Below, one piece after another: positions 34,951 through 45,879 of a DNA stretch of 64,000 nucleotides. Under the pieces are notes generated by a model. That model worked only from the letters and a program-made list of their open reading frames with translations, searched no databases and was not told the origin of the DNA. The DNA comes from Oasisia sp. SBJ-2009. Lineage: Eukaryota; Annelida; Polychaeta; Sabellida; Siboglinidae. The stretch lies in assembly GCA_964017155.1 (NCBI GenBank), contig OZ024865.1, positions 39,340,426 to 39,404,425 of the forward strand, read 5' to 3'. A program made the translations under genes and the position numbers. How positions within the stretch are numbered: the first letter of the stretch is position 1; each line of letters opens with the position of its first letter.

Positions 34951-35033
34951 AGCGAGTATGACGGACGGCGGACGTTACATCGCTAGGGTGGATAACTCCA
35001 GGAACGTATACGTCCTCAACTTGGTAATTATCG
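34951..35033 (+). CDS. Gene B, exon 2 (Ig-like domain, C-terminal part)
   Basis: Acceptor TTTTTGCCAG, start phase 2, donor TATCG/gtgagt, end phase 1. It encodes ASMTDGGRYIARVDNSRNVY followed by VLNLVIIG. The TDGGRYIARV stretch is the D-x-G-x-Y motif of Ig-like domains, where a cysteine normally follows; here alanine replaces it. Exon 3 begins in phase 1, as required. Confidence 0.6.
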
Positions 35034-35159
35034 GTGAGTTGAACGCTCTATACAGTGCGATGGCATAACACACGCGCGCACGCAATGCACGCACGCACGC
35101 ACACATTCCCACACCCACACACCACACACGTAACCCCCCCCCCACACACACACACCTAA

Positions 35160-36305
35160 CACATACAGCATGCTGTTTCCACATCTGCCTTTCTCGCGCC
35201 AACCTTTGCAAGATGGTACCCTTCCTGTAGTTATCTAGTTCGTCTCGCCATCGTCTAGCCGGTCTTTCTTTACATCGTTTCCCTTCGTACGGTTTCCAGG
35301 TGGTGATACGCGATGTCCATCGGTTTTCCCATATTCTGCTGAAATGCCCTGCCCAAGTTCACTTCCGTCTTGTGACTTGTTCAATCATGTATGTGACCTT
35401 TGTCTATTCTCTTACCCATATGTTTGTTTTTCTGTCCCGATATGTGATGTCTGACATTCTTCTTTCCATCTTTATTCGACTGCTAGCTCGTTCTTTGCTT
35501 TCCTAGTTAGTTAGTGCCCATGTTTCTGCGCCGAATGTCATTGCTGAATGTACGCATTACTTGTAGCGTTGTCTCTTCAAGCACTTTCGAATAGGACTCT
35601 TGAAGATGTTGCGGTCTTGGTGAATGCTGTGCATCCGGCCGTGATTGTACTTTGAATCCGATTGTCTTGGTTCTTTTCTCTGGTGCTGTATCTCTGTCTC
35701 AGGTAGACTGAGTGGTGTTGCCATATACTGGTACTGAGTGGTGTTGCCTTATATGTGTGTGTCCTATTCCATCGTCACCTTTGTTTTCGATTTGTCAGGA
35801 TATGAAGTGAAGGTGATTAGGATATTCGCCGCCTATCCTCAAGCATCTGGTCTTCTATGTCAGTCGTAGGAAGATGCTTTCCAGTTGGCCTTAAACAGCT
35901 AGGGCGATACGGTATCTCCTTGTCGTTCTGGTGTTGATCTTTTTGCTTTCTTTGATGTAGATGTCTTTCGGGAGTTCGATGTACACATCTTCTGTTCACT
36001 GTTCTTTATTTCGTGAGTACTTTATAATGTTTGATAGTAGACACATCGGTATATAATTCGTTGATGTCTTTCATATTTCCCTTCTTGAATATTCTCACCT
36101 TCTTACCGTTCTTCCACGCTATGAGTATTCATCTCTCTCATAAGCATTTAGTGTACACTTACCAAGTGTATTCGAGACGATGTCTCCCAGGGTTCCAATG
36201 TCTCGATGTTTGTTTGGTCATTGCATGTTACCGTCCCATCCTTCACATCTCTTAGTGCTGCTTCACCTCCCATGGTGTAATCTCCGGTACCTCTTTTTGG
36301 TCAGT
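35160..36305 (-). mobile_element. Decayed LINE, family 1, in a gene B intron
   Basis: On the - strand the end reads LARERQMWKQHA, matching IAQDRQMWMQL of the copy at 560-2395. Further upstream the reverse complement gives the RT relic with many stops. The 3' end (35160 side) is followed by a CA/TG microsatellite at 35085-35158. It lies in reverse orientation to gene B. Confidence 0.7.
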
Positions 36306-36309
36306 GTAG

Positions 36310-36700
36310 ATTATGGTACTGTGTTAATTGACGTATAGCTTGGCTACACCTGACGTGGACAGACAAGGTATCCAACACTACACTCTGGAAAATGACCAAG
36401 CAACTACCCACAGCAAATGAAATAAAGAAGATAAGATGGAGGTGGATAGGACATACGCTCAGGAAACCACCAGAAACCATCACCCGACACTCGTCAAGCC
36501 ATCACATGGAACCCCCCAGGGAAGAGGAGAAGAGGTAGGCCACGAAGCACCTGGCAAAGAGACACGCAAAAAGAAACAAAGGAGATGGGATACACCAGGA
36601 GAGAAATGGAGAAGATGGCCACTGACAAAAAATGGTGGCGTTCTTTGGTCGATGGCCTATGCTCCCAGCGAGCGAAAAGGCATAAGTAAGTAAGTAAGTC
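36310..36700 (+). mobile_element. LINE 3' end with (AAGT)n tail
   Basis: The + strand encodes [14 protein letters not shown] sequence near 36430, then [18 protein letters not shown] and KWWRSLVDGLCSQRAKRHK before a stop. (AAGT)n follows at 36684-36699. This C-terminal pattern is typical of endonuclease-RT LINEs of another family. Confidence 0.7.
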
Positions 36701-36898
36701 GGGGTCGAATTCCTCTCTGCCTTCTTTAACCTTATCTTGATAATGTATTTCTCTACCCTGCTTGTCTAGGAGTGCAGCATGTCTGCATTGGCCTAGCTGA
36801 TATCCTCGTTTTTAATTTTACATTTTTAGATAGTCTTGCCTATTTCGTTTTACTCAACCACACCTCCAGCCCCCTGATGACCGATTCATCGTGTTCAG

Positions 36899-37084
36899 GT
36901 AACACCAGTTGCAATGCCAGTAAGCCTCACCGCGCCAAACCTGGCGAAACGGTCACGTACAAATGTGTCACGGACTACCAGGGTCTGATCTCTCAACCGC
37001 TAGCGCAGTGGGACGCCGGGAAACAGACCTTCAAAAGCACCAAACGCCGGGTCTTCGCGGCCCAACTGCATTCGTGTTACATCG
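36899..37084 (+). CDS. Gene B, exon 3 (second Ig-like domain, first half)
   Basis: Acceptor GTGTTCAG, phase 1 in and out (186 nt), donor ATCG/gtgagc. It encodes GNTSCNASKPHRAKPGETVT, then YKCVTDYQGL and QWDAGKQTF. GETVTYKC is a standard Ig strand-B block with its cysteine, and QWDAGKQTF fits the strand-C tryptophan region. Two potential N-glycosylation sites (NTS, NAS) agree with an extracellular location. Confidence 0.7.
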
Positions 37085-37685
37085 GTGAGCTCTCGATTGT
37101 GTTTCTGTCGACGACTGTATCCGAACCATATCAAATTAGTGTCTAGTTATTTAGCGTGTTTACTGTTATACTACGATGTGATTATAATAATATAAATAAT
37201 AAATCTTAAATAATAATAATTATATAATAAATCTTAAATAATAAATTATTTAAGATATTTGGTATAATTTTTGCTGTCTTAGTCGCACATGATTTATTTA
37301 TATTTGTATACAACATTTCAAAGTCACAATTATATCAGTAATTTTGATTTTATTTGTGTATACGTAATTTATATTGTTTTGACGGTGTAGTATGTACACA
37401 CTAATAAACATAGGCATACAGTGGAGATCAGTGTAAAATAAAGTTAATTAGTATTATTGGACAACAAGACTTTGGGTTATGCTAGCACGTTGAATTCTTT
37501 GTGTGACATTACGTTAGATATTAATATTTGTACATGCATTTAAAGCGCATGAGAGCAATACTTCGGGCGCTATATAAATCAATCGCATTATTGCTATTAT
37601 TTGTGTTTATCATTGCGGCATGTGCACTATACCTTGGGAAAAGAACAATAGCCAACAATACAGTTGAATGATTGGCGCGTGTTAG

Positions 37686-37814
37686 GAGTGGCCTCGTGGT
37701 TTGCAACACAGACGATGACCGAGAAACTGCATGGGACAAAGACAAACTTCACTTTCCGCGTGTCCGTGAGCGGCAGACCATTCGCCTACCAGACTGGACA
37801 ACTGAAACTTATAG
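37686..37814 (+). CDS. Gene B, exon 4 (second Ig-like domain, second half)
   Basis: The acceptor at GTGTTAG (37681-37685) gives phase 1 in; 129 nt, donor CTTATAG/gtaagt, phase 1 out. It encodes VASWFATQTMTEKLHGTK, TNFTFRVSVSGRPF and QTGQLKLIG. The pattern of alternating hydrophobics and a final LKLIG strand fits the end of an Ig-like domain, although the second canonical cysteine is absent. The donor is the first of about sixteen identical copies because a minisatellite starts exactly here. Confidence 0.65.
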
Positions 37815-38515
37815 GTAAGTGGCCACCCCCTCCCCGCCCACGGTATAAGACCTCATAAGTAAGTGGCCACCCCCTCCCACGGTATAAGACCTCATAAGTA
37901 AGTGGCCACCCCCTCCCCTCCCACGGTATAAGACCTCATAGGTAAGTGGCCACCCCTCCCCTCCCACGGTATAAGACCTCATAGGTAAGTGGCCACCCCC
38001 TCCCCTCCCATGGTATAAGACCTCATAAGTAAGTGGCCACCCCTCCCCGCCCACGGTATAAGACCTCATAAGTAAGTGGCCACCCCCTCCCCTCCCACGG
38101 TATAAGACCTCATAAGTAAGTGGCCACCCCCTCCCCGCCCACGGTATAAGACCTCATAGGTAAGTGGCCACCCCTCCCCTCCCACGGTATAAGACCTCAT
38201 AGGTAAGTGGCCACCCCCTCCCCTCCCATGGTATAAGACCTCATAGGTACGTGGCCACCCCCTCCCCTCCCATGGTATAAGACCTCATAGGTAAGTGGCC
38301 ACCCCCTCCCCTCCCACGGTATAAGACCTCATAGGTAAGTGGCCGTCCCGTCCCTTCCCACGATATAATACCTCGCAGGTAAGTGTCCACCCCCTCACCT
38401 TGCACCTCCAACCTCATGGGTAAATACCCACCTCCTCCTTTCAAATGGTATAAAACCTCATAGGTAAGTGGCCATCCCCTCCTGTTACACGGTATAAGAC
38501 CTCGTAGGTAAGTGA
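37811..38515. repeat. 44-bp minisatellite that repeats the exon 4 splice donor
   Basis: About sixteen units, each of the form ATAGGTAAGTGGCCACCCCC, TCCCCTCCCACGGTATAAG and ACCTC. The first unit includes the last bases of exon 4 and its donor. Most later units keep CATAG/GTAAGT or CATAA/GTAAGT, so they carry full-consensus donors. The last three or four units are more diverged. Confidence 0.95.
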
Positions 38516-38519
38516 CCGA

Positions 38520-39310
38520 GTAAAAATCAAATATACTGCTCAATGCAATAACACAATAAATGTTTTTGTTTGCTATTTAGCAAGTTTCGTCATTTTAATG
38601 TAATACTCCCCTGAAAGTATGGACATGTCATGTTTGAAAACAAAGGTAATTTGTTTTAACCCTGTACATACCCTCTGAAAGTTATGTCCCTTAAAATGTG
38701 GTCGGAAATGGTTTAGTAGTGTACTATTGCTGTCGTTCAATAGAGTTTAAGAGTGTATTTAACATTAAAATTGTCATCAAAACAAAACTATCAATTATTT
38801 CTAATACTCACACGAATAATCTTTCAGAAACAACTTTCAGTTTGCCAATATCATGTTCGATGTTGATTGTATAGCCTTTTTTAATCGAAACTGAAAAAAT
38901 GTTATGTGAATTGTTATGGACACATGCACACATTATGCTTAGATCCTTTATATTATAATTGCCACAAATTATGACAAAAACTGTTGGCAAATGATTATCA
39001 ATCTGAACTGGCCAATCATGCTTCCTCATTCGTTGAGATAATTAGCATAATTTATGTGAGTCTCTTAGAAATAAAATTAATCATGGAAATAACGTTTTTT
39101 CAAAATGCAGACACATTTGGTATGGAAAATAACTTTAGACTATCAGTTGTCATGACAACGATTTTATACAAATCGTTTTGACTGAGTCTTATGAGACGGT
39201 TGATAAGCAAAAGAGCTGCTACCACATCTCTGAGCCCCAATGTGTAGCAGCTGTCATCACAGTTGGGAACATAAGATTTATAATAAATTTAAAACAGCAC
39301 GATTAACCAG
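38520..39310. other. AT-rich intron sequence of gene B
   Basis: No element, exon or RNA recognised. Confidence 0.4.
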
Positions 39311-39319
39311 AGATAATTA

Positions 39320-40600
39320 ATTTGGACATTGTGGCTGAATCCAGCAGTCTCAGACAAGCAGGGAATAGCATCGAAGTTCTGGCACTAAACGAGATTGTCA
39401 AGGAGATCATGAACTCTGAGTGTGAGGAACAGAAACATCCAACAGATCAGAAGAATCCAAAAAATAAGAAGACTTCCTGTCCATGGCATCACTATGAACA
39501 GGTACACGTCCCTACTAACCATGACCATTGTTTGATACTCCAGAAACAACTCATGAGGTAGCTAGTGGTGTAAAGTCTAAAAATTAATCTCTCTTTGAAC
39601 AAACTGAATTTGTAGTAATAGATCAGACAAAATACAACTTCAATGATGGTTAGATTGTAGCAAAAACGTTACATTCAGAGCACAGCTCTGTAACGTACAC
39701 CCAACATTGATGTTTAACAGGGTTATCACAAGGCAATGCACACAAATAGAAAACATACTAGGTAGAGAGTCAATACCTACTCAAGCTTTCTGGTCAATGC
39801 AACAACAACTGCTACAAGAGTCAACGAGCAAGCCCTTGACTCTCTTACTCGGCTCATGAATCATAGCTTTGTCCACAAGCCAAGGGATAAATCAAATGCA
39901 TTCGACTTCCACAAAGCCCCACGAGAAAACAAACCAGTCATTCTGAGAGTCGAATGTTTCAATCGCTTGCCACTGACCTGTGTATTTAGCTGACCTATCA
40001 TGTAAATGATTTGACATTTTTCCTGATTTGGCATATCGTCAGAAGCTTCTTCAATTTGGACTTCTTGAAGGCTATATACTGTGTGGAGGCTCTAATTGGA
40101 CTATATCTGGTTGAATCGTTCTTGTATCAGACTACATCAGCCGACACAACGTGTATCAAGAATATCACAACATTCCAGCAGCTGTGCCAGTAGCTTATAG
40201 ATACATAAGCAACAACTACTCTTTTGAAAGACAACCTTGAAATATAGGTCCACTGATACGATCAATTATTTTTTTTACCCCAAGTGCTAAAGATCCTGAA
40301 GATTATTACGTCCAAATTGGCTGTTGGCTTCCGGAAGCAAAAGGGGCACATATTTAGCTAAGATGAGACTGCGGACCATTCAGTGAGTCGACATGGTCAG
40401 ACAGAAGCTAGAGAAGGCACCCATCCACAATGTGACCGCTGAGCGGAGTGTTAGCTTCGTAAACTACGAGCTCTCGACCAGAAGCCAAGCAGCTTGCCAG
40501 TTCCTCTTCTATGGAAGACAACATAGCTGGTTGACCGACGACAGCCATGGTATTTCTGGCTGGTTGGCTAGGTGTATGGTAATATAATGAAATAGCATAT
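39320..40600 (+). other. Probable decayed coding sequence of unknown mobile element
   Basis: Stretches on the + strand look coding, with even amino-acid use and few stops: 39322-39561, 40025-40193 (WHIVRSFFNLDFLKAIYCVE, LVESFLYQTTSADTTC) and 40393-40587 (KAPIHNVTAERSVSFVNYEL). NVTAERSVSFVNYE recalls transposon-linked proteins of invertebrates, but I cannot name the family. Stops separate the pieces. Confidence 0.3.
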
Positions 40601-40779
40601 CAATAATTATATTGGCATAGAACAAAAACCCGTAAGAACGAAAGAAACAATGTTTATACGATAAGGAAAATTACTAATTTACCAAAATATGGGGGAGAAT
40701 TAAAGTAACACAAAAATAAACAGAAATACAAACTGATTTGCAGTTGTTTGTGAATAGGAATTACGGCAGGATTATCCAA

Positions 40780-40885
40780 GATCCGTGAGGTGGCAGCATT
40801 GTTTAGTCCTACACAGGTAACATTCAAACGCCGATAAAGCCACGAGACTTCTCAGCGAAGTTACGCAGCCGAGCGACAGTCTGTA
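40780..40885. repeat. Repeat arm matching 34062-34165 in reverse complement
   Basis: Contains ATCCGTGAGGTGGCAGCATTG and CTTCTCAGCGAAGTTACGCA, the inverse of blocks at 34062-34165. Confidence 0.7.
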
Positions 40886-40929
40886 TACTACGTTGGTCTA
40901 CAATGTCCTTTTAGTGGTTATGGTGGTAT

Positions 40930-41540
40930 TCCGTCAACTCCAGGTGATTTGTTGTTTTTCTTCATCAAAATATTCGTTGATATCATTTCAGGAGTTACAA
41001 AAACTGCTTTAATTGATTTGATTCGTCATCTTTAAATTCCATAACAGGTAACGGCAATGAACTTATATATTCTCTAGTGAACAGGGAGTTGAAGCATTCA
41101 TTAACATCCATTGCTATTTGAAACCCATCAGAAATTCCATTACCTACGCTGTATTGTAGTGGTCCTACCTTACCTAGAATCTCCTGTTTACACATTACAT
41201 AAACGTAGCAGTTGTAGTTTGGTTAAGGGTCTCTTTATAATTGTTATCTTCTATATGTCTAGTGTTTCTGTAAACTCTCCACATACCATGTTTGTAAGCA
41301 ATCTTTCGTATAGCTTCTTTTGAAGATGTTTCTTCATGGATCGTTTCTTTTGAATTTATATGAGAACAAATCTTTCAATAATGCCGTCAATGTCATCATT
41401 CAAAATTATTCAACATTCTGTTGCTGTCTAGTCCTTCATTAAATGGGTACAATGTATGCTTGCTAAGTAAGTTTTCATTTGTTTATATTTGTCTTTGTTG
41501 AAATGTCTTCACATTCTCTCTTTGCCAGTATGCCCTATTT
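40930..41540 (-). mobile_element. CR1-like LINE fragment (endonuclease-RT linker)
   Basis: The - strand at 41195-40995 reads ILGKVGPLQYSVGN, DVNECFNSLFTREYISSLPL and PVMEFKDDESNQLKQ. This matches the same region of the element at 7240-9955 (NEYFISVYTRDYTSALPVPE). Upstream - strand sequence to 41540 is consistent with the linker but heavily decayed. Confidence 0.65.
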
Positions 41541-41617
41541 GTATTTTATACTGAAATGGATCTGATTATGGTCACGAGATTCCTAAACATGTTGCGTAAG
41601 GAAACAGTCCTGTATTG

Positions 41618-41619
<2 letters not shown>

Positions 41620-41686
<67 letters not shown>

Positions 41687-41706
41687 ACTTTTTTGTATAT
41701 ATATAT

Positions 41707-41780
<74 letters not shown>
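41620..41780. repeat. (AT)n microsatellite with internal (CATA)n
   Basis: Two TA arrays around a GACTTTTTTG interruption and six copies of CATA. Confidence 0.95.
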
Positions 41781-41781
<1 letters not shown>

Positions 41782-41784
41782 TAG

Positions 41785-42345
41785 CATTATGGCCAGATAG
41801 CAATCATTGTTAGTAATGCCTCTCACTTTAAACAATATTAACATACATTAAGGCAGTAATCACTACGAAATATTGTTGATGTTTTTGTTATACAACTACA
41901 TGCCCGTTCCAGAGTACAAATAATTGAAATGTATTCTGCTAATTTTCTCAGTTATTATGATCATCTTGAGATAATTTTCCAGGCAAAATGCCTTAATTAG
42001 TTTCAAATGGTACGTACATGGGGGTTAGTATCGATCACATGACGAACGACGGCTTTTTCTCGTCTCAGAAAGACCTCCGTGTTTCAGAGGTGTACCTAAA
42101 ATATTAGCTCTATCACCATCCCGTTAATTAAATGCCAGTAGAAAAACAAATAGGAGAGTCTTAATGGAGATTAGAAGATGTTTATTAAGTAGTTACCAGA
42201 ATAAAAATTCATTATCATTGATTTGCAATCAGTAACACCGTAACTGTCATTGCAGAGGAACAACAATATCAATATAACGATTATTTTTATTGATGCTGTT
42301 ATCAGTGTCATTACAGTTATCATATTATGGTAGTAAAGATCACGT
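41785..42345. other. AT-rich intron sequence
   Basis: Nothing recognised. Confidence 0.4.
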
Positions 42346-42349
42346 AGAT

Positions 42350-42650
42350 CTGCGTTCCCAACCTTTTTGTCTCCAAGGCTTGCTGTGTGTAATACAAAAA
42401 CCCATGGACCCCCACATCAATACATATTCCCACGCGATTTCGTTACAATGATGTCAACAGTCACAGTTTGTATATGCAGTAAGTGTATGGTTGTGTTAAC
42501 TTGATGTGTTAGTTTCTTAACTACACGAGGAGGACATGTTTGTTTTGTATTGGGTTAGATCAAGTTATATTTTATCCTGCCATTTTCCGGACCCCTTGAA
42601 AGATATCTGTGGCCCCCATTAGACCGGGTACCACCGTTTGAAAACCCCTG
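42350..42650. mobile_element. hAT-like MITE (301 bp)
   Basis: The right end in reverse complement reads CAGGGGTTTTCAAACGGTGG. The left end CTGCGTTCCCAACCTTTTTG is a decayed form of the CAGGGGTTCCCAACC-type terminus. Both are characteristic of hAT-derived MITEs. The 8-bp flanks ACGTAGAT and AAGTAGGC share five positions and may be a worn target duplication. No coding sequence. Confidence 0.5.
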
Positions 42651-42654
42651 AAGT

Positions 42655-43140
42655 AGGCAAAGATGTGTTGTATATCGAGTACATAATGTGTCCAATGTAA
42701 TTCTAGTACGCACGGTTCTTATTAGAAAGTAAAGTAACAAATATACTTGAAGAAGAGAAAAGAAGACACAACAATATAGCGATCATTTGTTATAGAAATT
42801 GTTGTGAGAATACAAGTGTTATTGGATTAACGGTACAACTACCTCATATGCGCGCTCTCTTAAAGATGATCACATGATCACTCTCATGTCCTCTCTGACT
42901 GTCGCAATCTCACAGTTATATAAGGTTGATCTTTACTTGCATACCTTCAATTCGTCCCTGAATTGCAGTCCTGCTCCAGTTTGTTTCACATGATGTAGGT
43001 CATATAACACGGCCGTTCAATTTACTCCGAGCTGAAGAAGACTGGGAGTTACAACCGAATATTCTGGAGAAACGCGCACAACACTTTTGAGAGGTAAACA
43101 CATTTCGATGAGAATACAACAGTCTGGTCGTATATCATTT
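42655..43140. other. Intron sequence before the transmembrane exon
   Basis: No element seen. TTATATAAGG at about 42915 and ATATAACACGGCCG at about 43003 look TATA-like, but no transcript start can be argued from them. Confidence 0.3.
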
Positions 43141-43144
43141 GCAG

Positions 43145-43298
43145 GTGAATATAATAACAATTTGGAGCAGCTGTGGAATAAGACGATTGTGCCGTTAGCG
43201 GCGGTCGCCGGTTACCTGAAGCCGGTCATGCCTTACTTGTCGGTGTTGGCCATTCCGCTGCTGGTTGCACTTATCATCACGACAGTCATCGGCTGCAG
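43145..43298 (+). CDS. Gene B, exon 5 (stalk and transmembrane helix)
   Basis: Acceptor ATTTGCAG, phase 1 in, donor CTGCAG/gtaacg, phase 2 out (154 nt). It encodes GEYNNNLEQLWNKTIVPL, a proline-bounded segment, then YLSVLAIPLLVALIITTVIG and C. The ~22-residue hydrophobic run is a clear transmembrane helix. NKT is a possible N-glycosylation site on the outside. Phase 2 exit matches the terminal exon at 44245 and the two gene A terminal exons. Confidence 0.75.
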
Positions 43299-43569
43299 GT
43301 AACGTTGTCGCGCTTACATTTTCCCAGGCGCTAAATAGTATCCGGGTGACGTTCCTCAAAATAAGCGATAAATGTAATCTCGTCAATGGAATTTGTGGAA
43401 TAAATACACGACCTGTTCGTTAACTCTCATGTGGTGATTACTGTGAAGAGTTGATTAAAATGTCATTTAATACGTTTCAATATTCCGTTAATTTAAATCA
43501 CTGCAACGGATGTTGGCGCACTGCAGTCACGTGATTTATATTTGTTATCAAAACGGGCCTCAAAACCTG

Positions 43570-43570
<1 letters not shown>

Positions 43571-43618
<48 letters not shown>
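43571..43618. repeat. (AT)n microsatellite
   Basis: Short pure TA array in the last intron of gene B. Confidence 0.9.
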
Positions 43619-43621
<3 letters not shown>

Positions 43622-43800
43622 CTAAAGATGTTTTTAATATGAGAAGCAGCAGGAAACGTTAGCGTATTTACTGGTAACTAATCTAATGACAACGACTGAT
43701 TCGCACATGCGTCAACTGAGTACCTTTTAACACCCGAAACAAATTAAACGCTATAACGTCGTTTATTAGTTACATAAGACATCATTTACATGCACTGTCT

Positions 43801-44135
43801 CAAAAGGCAAAGGCAAGTTCTTATATAGCGCAGTATCCAGTCCTCGGGACCGTTCAAAGCGTGTTACACTTTACTTCCCTGACAGACCTGTTCACTCAGA
43901 CACCATCTCGGCTTCTCTGGGAAGCATCCAGCCATATGCTACAATTAATGCGCGATGGCTGCTCGTAAACATATCCACCACTATCTCAGTGGTGGATATG
44001 AGGTACTCATTTATTCAGCTGAGTGAACTGGAGTAATGTAGACTGAAAAAACTTGCCGAAGGTTTTAACACCGCAGCCAGGATTCGAACACGGGTTCTCG
44101 TAGTCGAGAGTCCGAAGCTCTACCCCTGAGCCACT
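43801..44135 (-). mobile_element. tRNA-derived SINE, copy 2, in the last intron of gene B
   Basis: The reverse complement has a head with GGCTCAGGGGTAGAGC (box A-like) and GTTCGAATCCTG (box B-like), a body similar to 21926-22262, and the tail GCGCTATATAAGAACTTGCC. The head is better preserved than in copy 1. It lies opposite to the gene. Confidence 0.85.
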
Positions 44136-44244
44136 CCACAGGTATGAGGTAACTGCCAATATCTGCCTGCCCTGCGTGCCTGTATTGCTTGTTTTATTAC
44201 AACTAACCTCCGCATGCACTTATTTCCATTCCACGTCTCGACAG

Positions 44245-44275
44245 ATGTAACCGACGCGAGGGGCCACGTCGATGA
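44245..44275 (+). CDS. Gene B, terminal exon (short basic cytoplasmic tail)
   Basis: Acceptor CACGTCTCGACAG, phase 2 in. It encodes CNRREGPRR, then TGA at 44273-44275. Joined to exon 5 this gives a ten-residue Arg-rich tail after the transmembrane helix, a classic stop-transfer sequence. There is no signalling motif in the tail, so the protein would act as a receptor without its own cytoplasmic enzyme or ITAM-like motif (inference). The start phase equals that of the gene A terminal exons. Confidence 0.6.
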
Positions 44276-44309
44276 CAGGGCATCGTCGCTGGGAGAACTG
44301 CCGTCCGAG

Positions 44310-44530
44310 TGGTGTCATGCTACATATTGGCACGCACTGCACGTAGATACTGGAGCGAGCTGCGCGTGAATGTTGGCACGTACTGCGTTTAGATGGCCAT
44401 GCACTGTACGTATATGTATTGCGCGTTGCCATTTGCACATGCAACACATGGATGTTGTCACGTACTGCAGGTGGATATTGCACTGTCCATGGATATTGAC
44501 ATGTAGTGCATGTACGTGCTGACAAAATAC
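44310..44530. repeat. ~24-bp minisatellite in the putative 3' UTR of gene B
   Basis: About nine degenerate units of the same TTGGCACGYACTGCACGTAG type as at 10950-12560, starting about 35 bp after the stop codon. Confidence 0.75.
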
Positions 44531-44636
44531 ACATGGAACGTTGTATAAACATACGAACTAGTGTAATGGTGTAATGGCAGATCACTGGTAAAACTGTAGT
44601 CATTTTGTAAAACAAACAGCAACTTGTTATGTCAAC

Positions 44637-44642
44637 AATAAA
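44637..44642 (+). promoter_or_regulatory. Candidate poly(A) signal of gene B
   Basis: AATAAA 360 bp after the stop, just past the minisatellite. Confidence 0.35.
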
Positions 44643-44644
44643 AC

Positions 44645-45650
44645 GATGTAATGTCGTAGTGGTACCAATACATACATTGTAATGGTTTGTTATCAAATTC
44701 ACACGTGTCGTGTAATGATGCAACACCGAAACCATGTTGAAATGACACAACACAGGCGCAGTGTCATTACAACAAGGCGCAAATCTTATACTCCGAACGT
44801 CTTATATTATATTGTTTTGTGAGGCCAGTAAAACATGTGTAAATGCCACATTGCAGTTCAGGTCACGCACGAGTATAATGTCGTAGTAATAACAATTTAT
44901 AACATAAAATAAAAAAACACCTATTGCAATCCTTAATATGTATGTACTACGTCAGAATAAATGTTACGGGTCAATAGGGTTTGTCTAGTGACTCTGAATG
45001 ACTGTTGGTCACATTCTCCATTATGCAGTAAGCCTGCTCAAGTAAAGGCACGGAAGGAGCAAACACCAACAAGATCAAATGTCCTGATTTTCTAAATGGG
45101 AATGAATGCAATATATGTGCCACACAATATTCTTCTTTCTTCCGAGTACCGCCTAGCTTCAACATGCTGAAGATACAGGCGTATAATATATGAATGGGTT
45201 GTCTTGTGAACTTGTGTAGTTGGGATAAACCCTGCAAAGAAACGGAGTTACCTGGAAGATGTGTTGCTTTTCACAACGCAGAAAGAACAATGCGTATATT
45301 ATGTCATCATAGGCGCCACGTGTAATGTAGACGAATATGTGATGGGGAGTGTAAGGCCATGAGAGAATCGGACTACTATAAGAAACACAATTGGCAGTCA
45401 AGTTATGGGCAAGTTGCTATATTTCTGAAAGATGTGCTGGCAATATATTTTACGTACCACCCGAAGAATTATGCTAAGGGGTGAGATCGCATTTTAGGAT
45501 TTCGACAGTAAACGTTTAGTTGCTGTACGAATGTGGACTTGAATAAAGTTAGAGAACGAGCAATTGCCAGCGCGTAGTTGAATATTCTGGCACACAAGAG
45601 AACACAAGAACGTCCGCGTGCGTGCATACGTGTGTGTATGTATAAATGTA
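44645..45650. other. Intergenic stretch
   Basis: No gene seen. A short palindromic repeat at 45137-45182 recurs inverted at 55048-55085. Confidence 0.4.
45137..45182. repeat. Small hairpin repeat, copy 1
   Basis: CGCCTAGCTTCAACATGCTG with AAGATACAGGCG forms a stem around a short loop. A TTCTTCTTTCTTCCGAGTAC block adjoins it. The same sequence lies on the opposite strand at 55048-55085. Confidence 0.65.
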
Positions 45651-45654
45651 TAGA

Positions 45655-45879
<225 letters not shown>

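Noticed and set aside
37809..38543. Repetitive frames on the - strand with an RSYTVGGEGWPLTYEV motif
   Set aside because: They are the antisense of the 44-bp minisatellite.
42910..43015. Pol II promoter inside gene B (TTATATAAGG and ATATAACACGG)
   Set aside because: TATA-like strings are expected by chance in AT-rich sequence, and no first exon can be argued.
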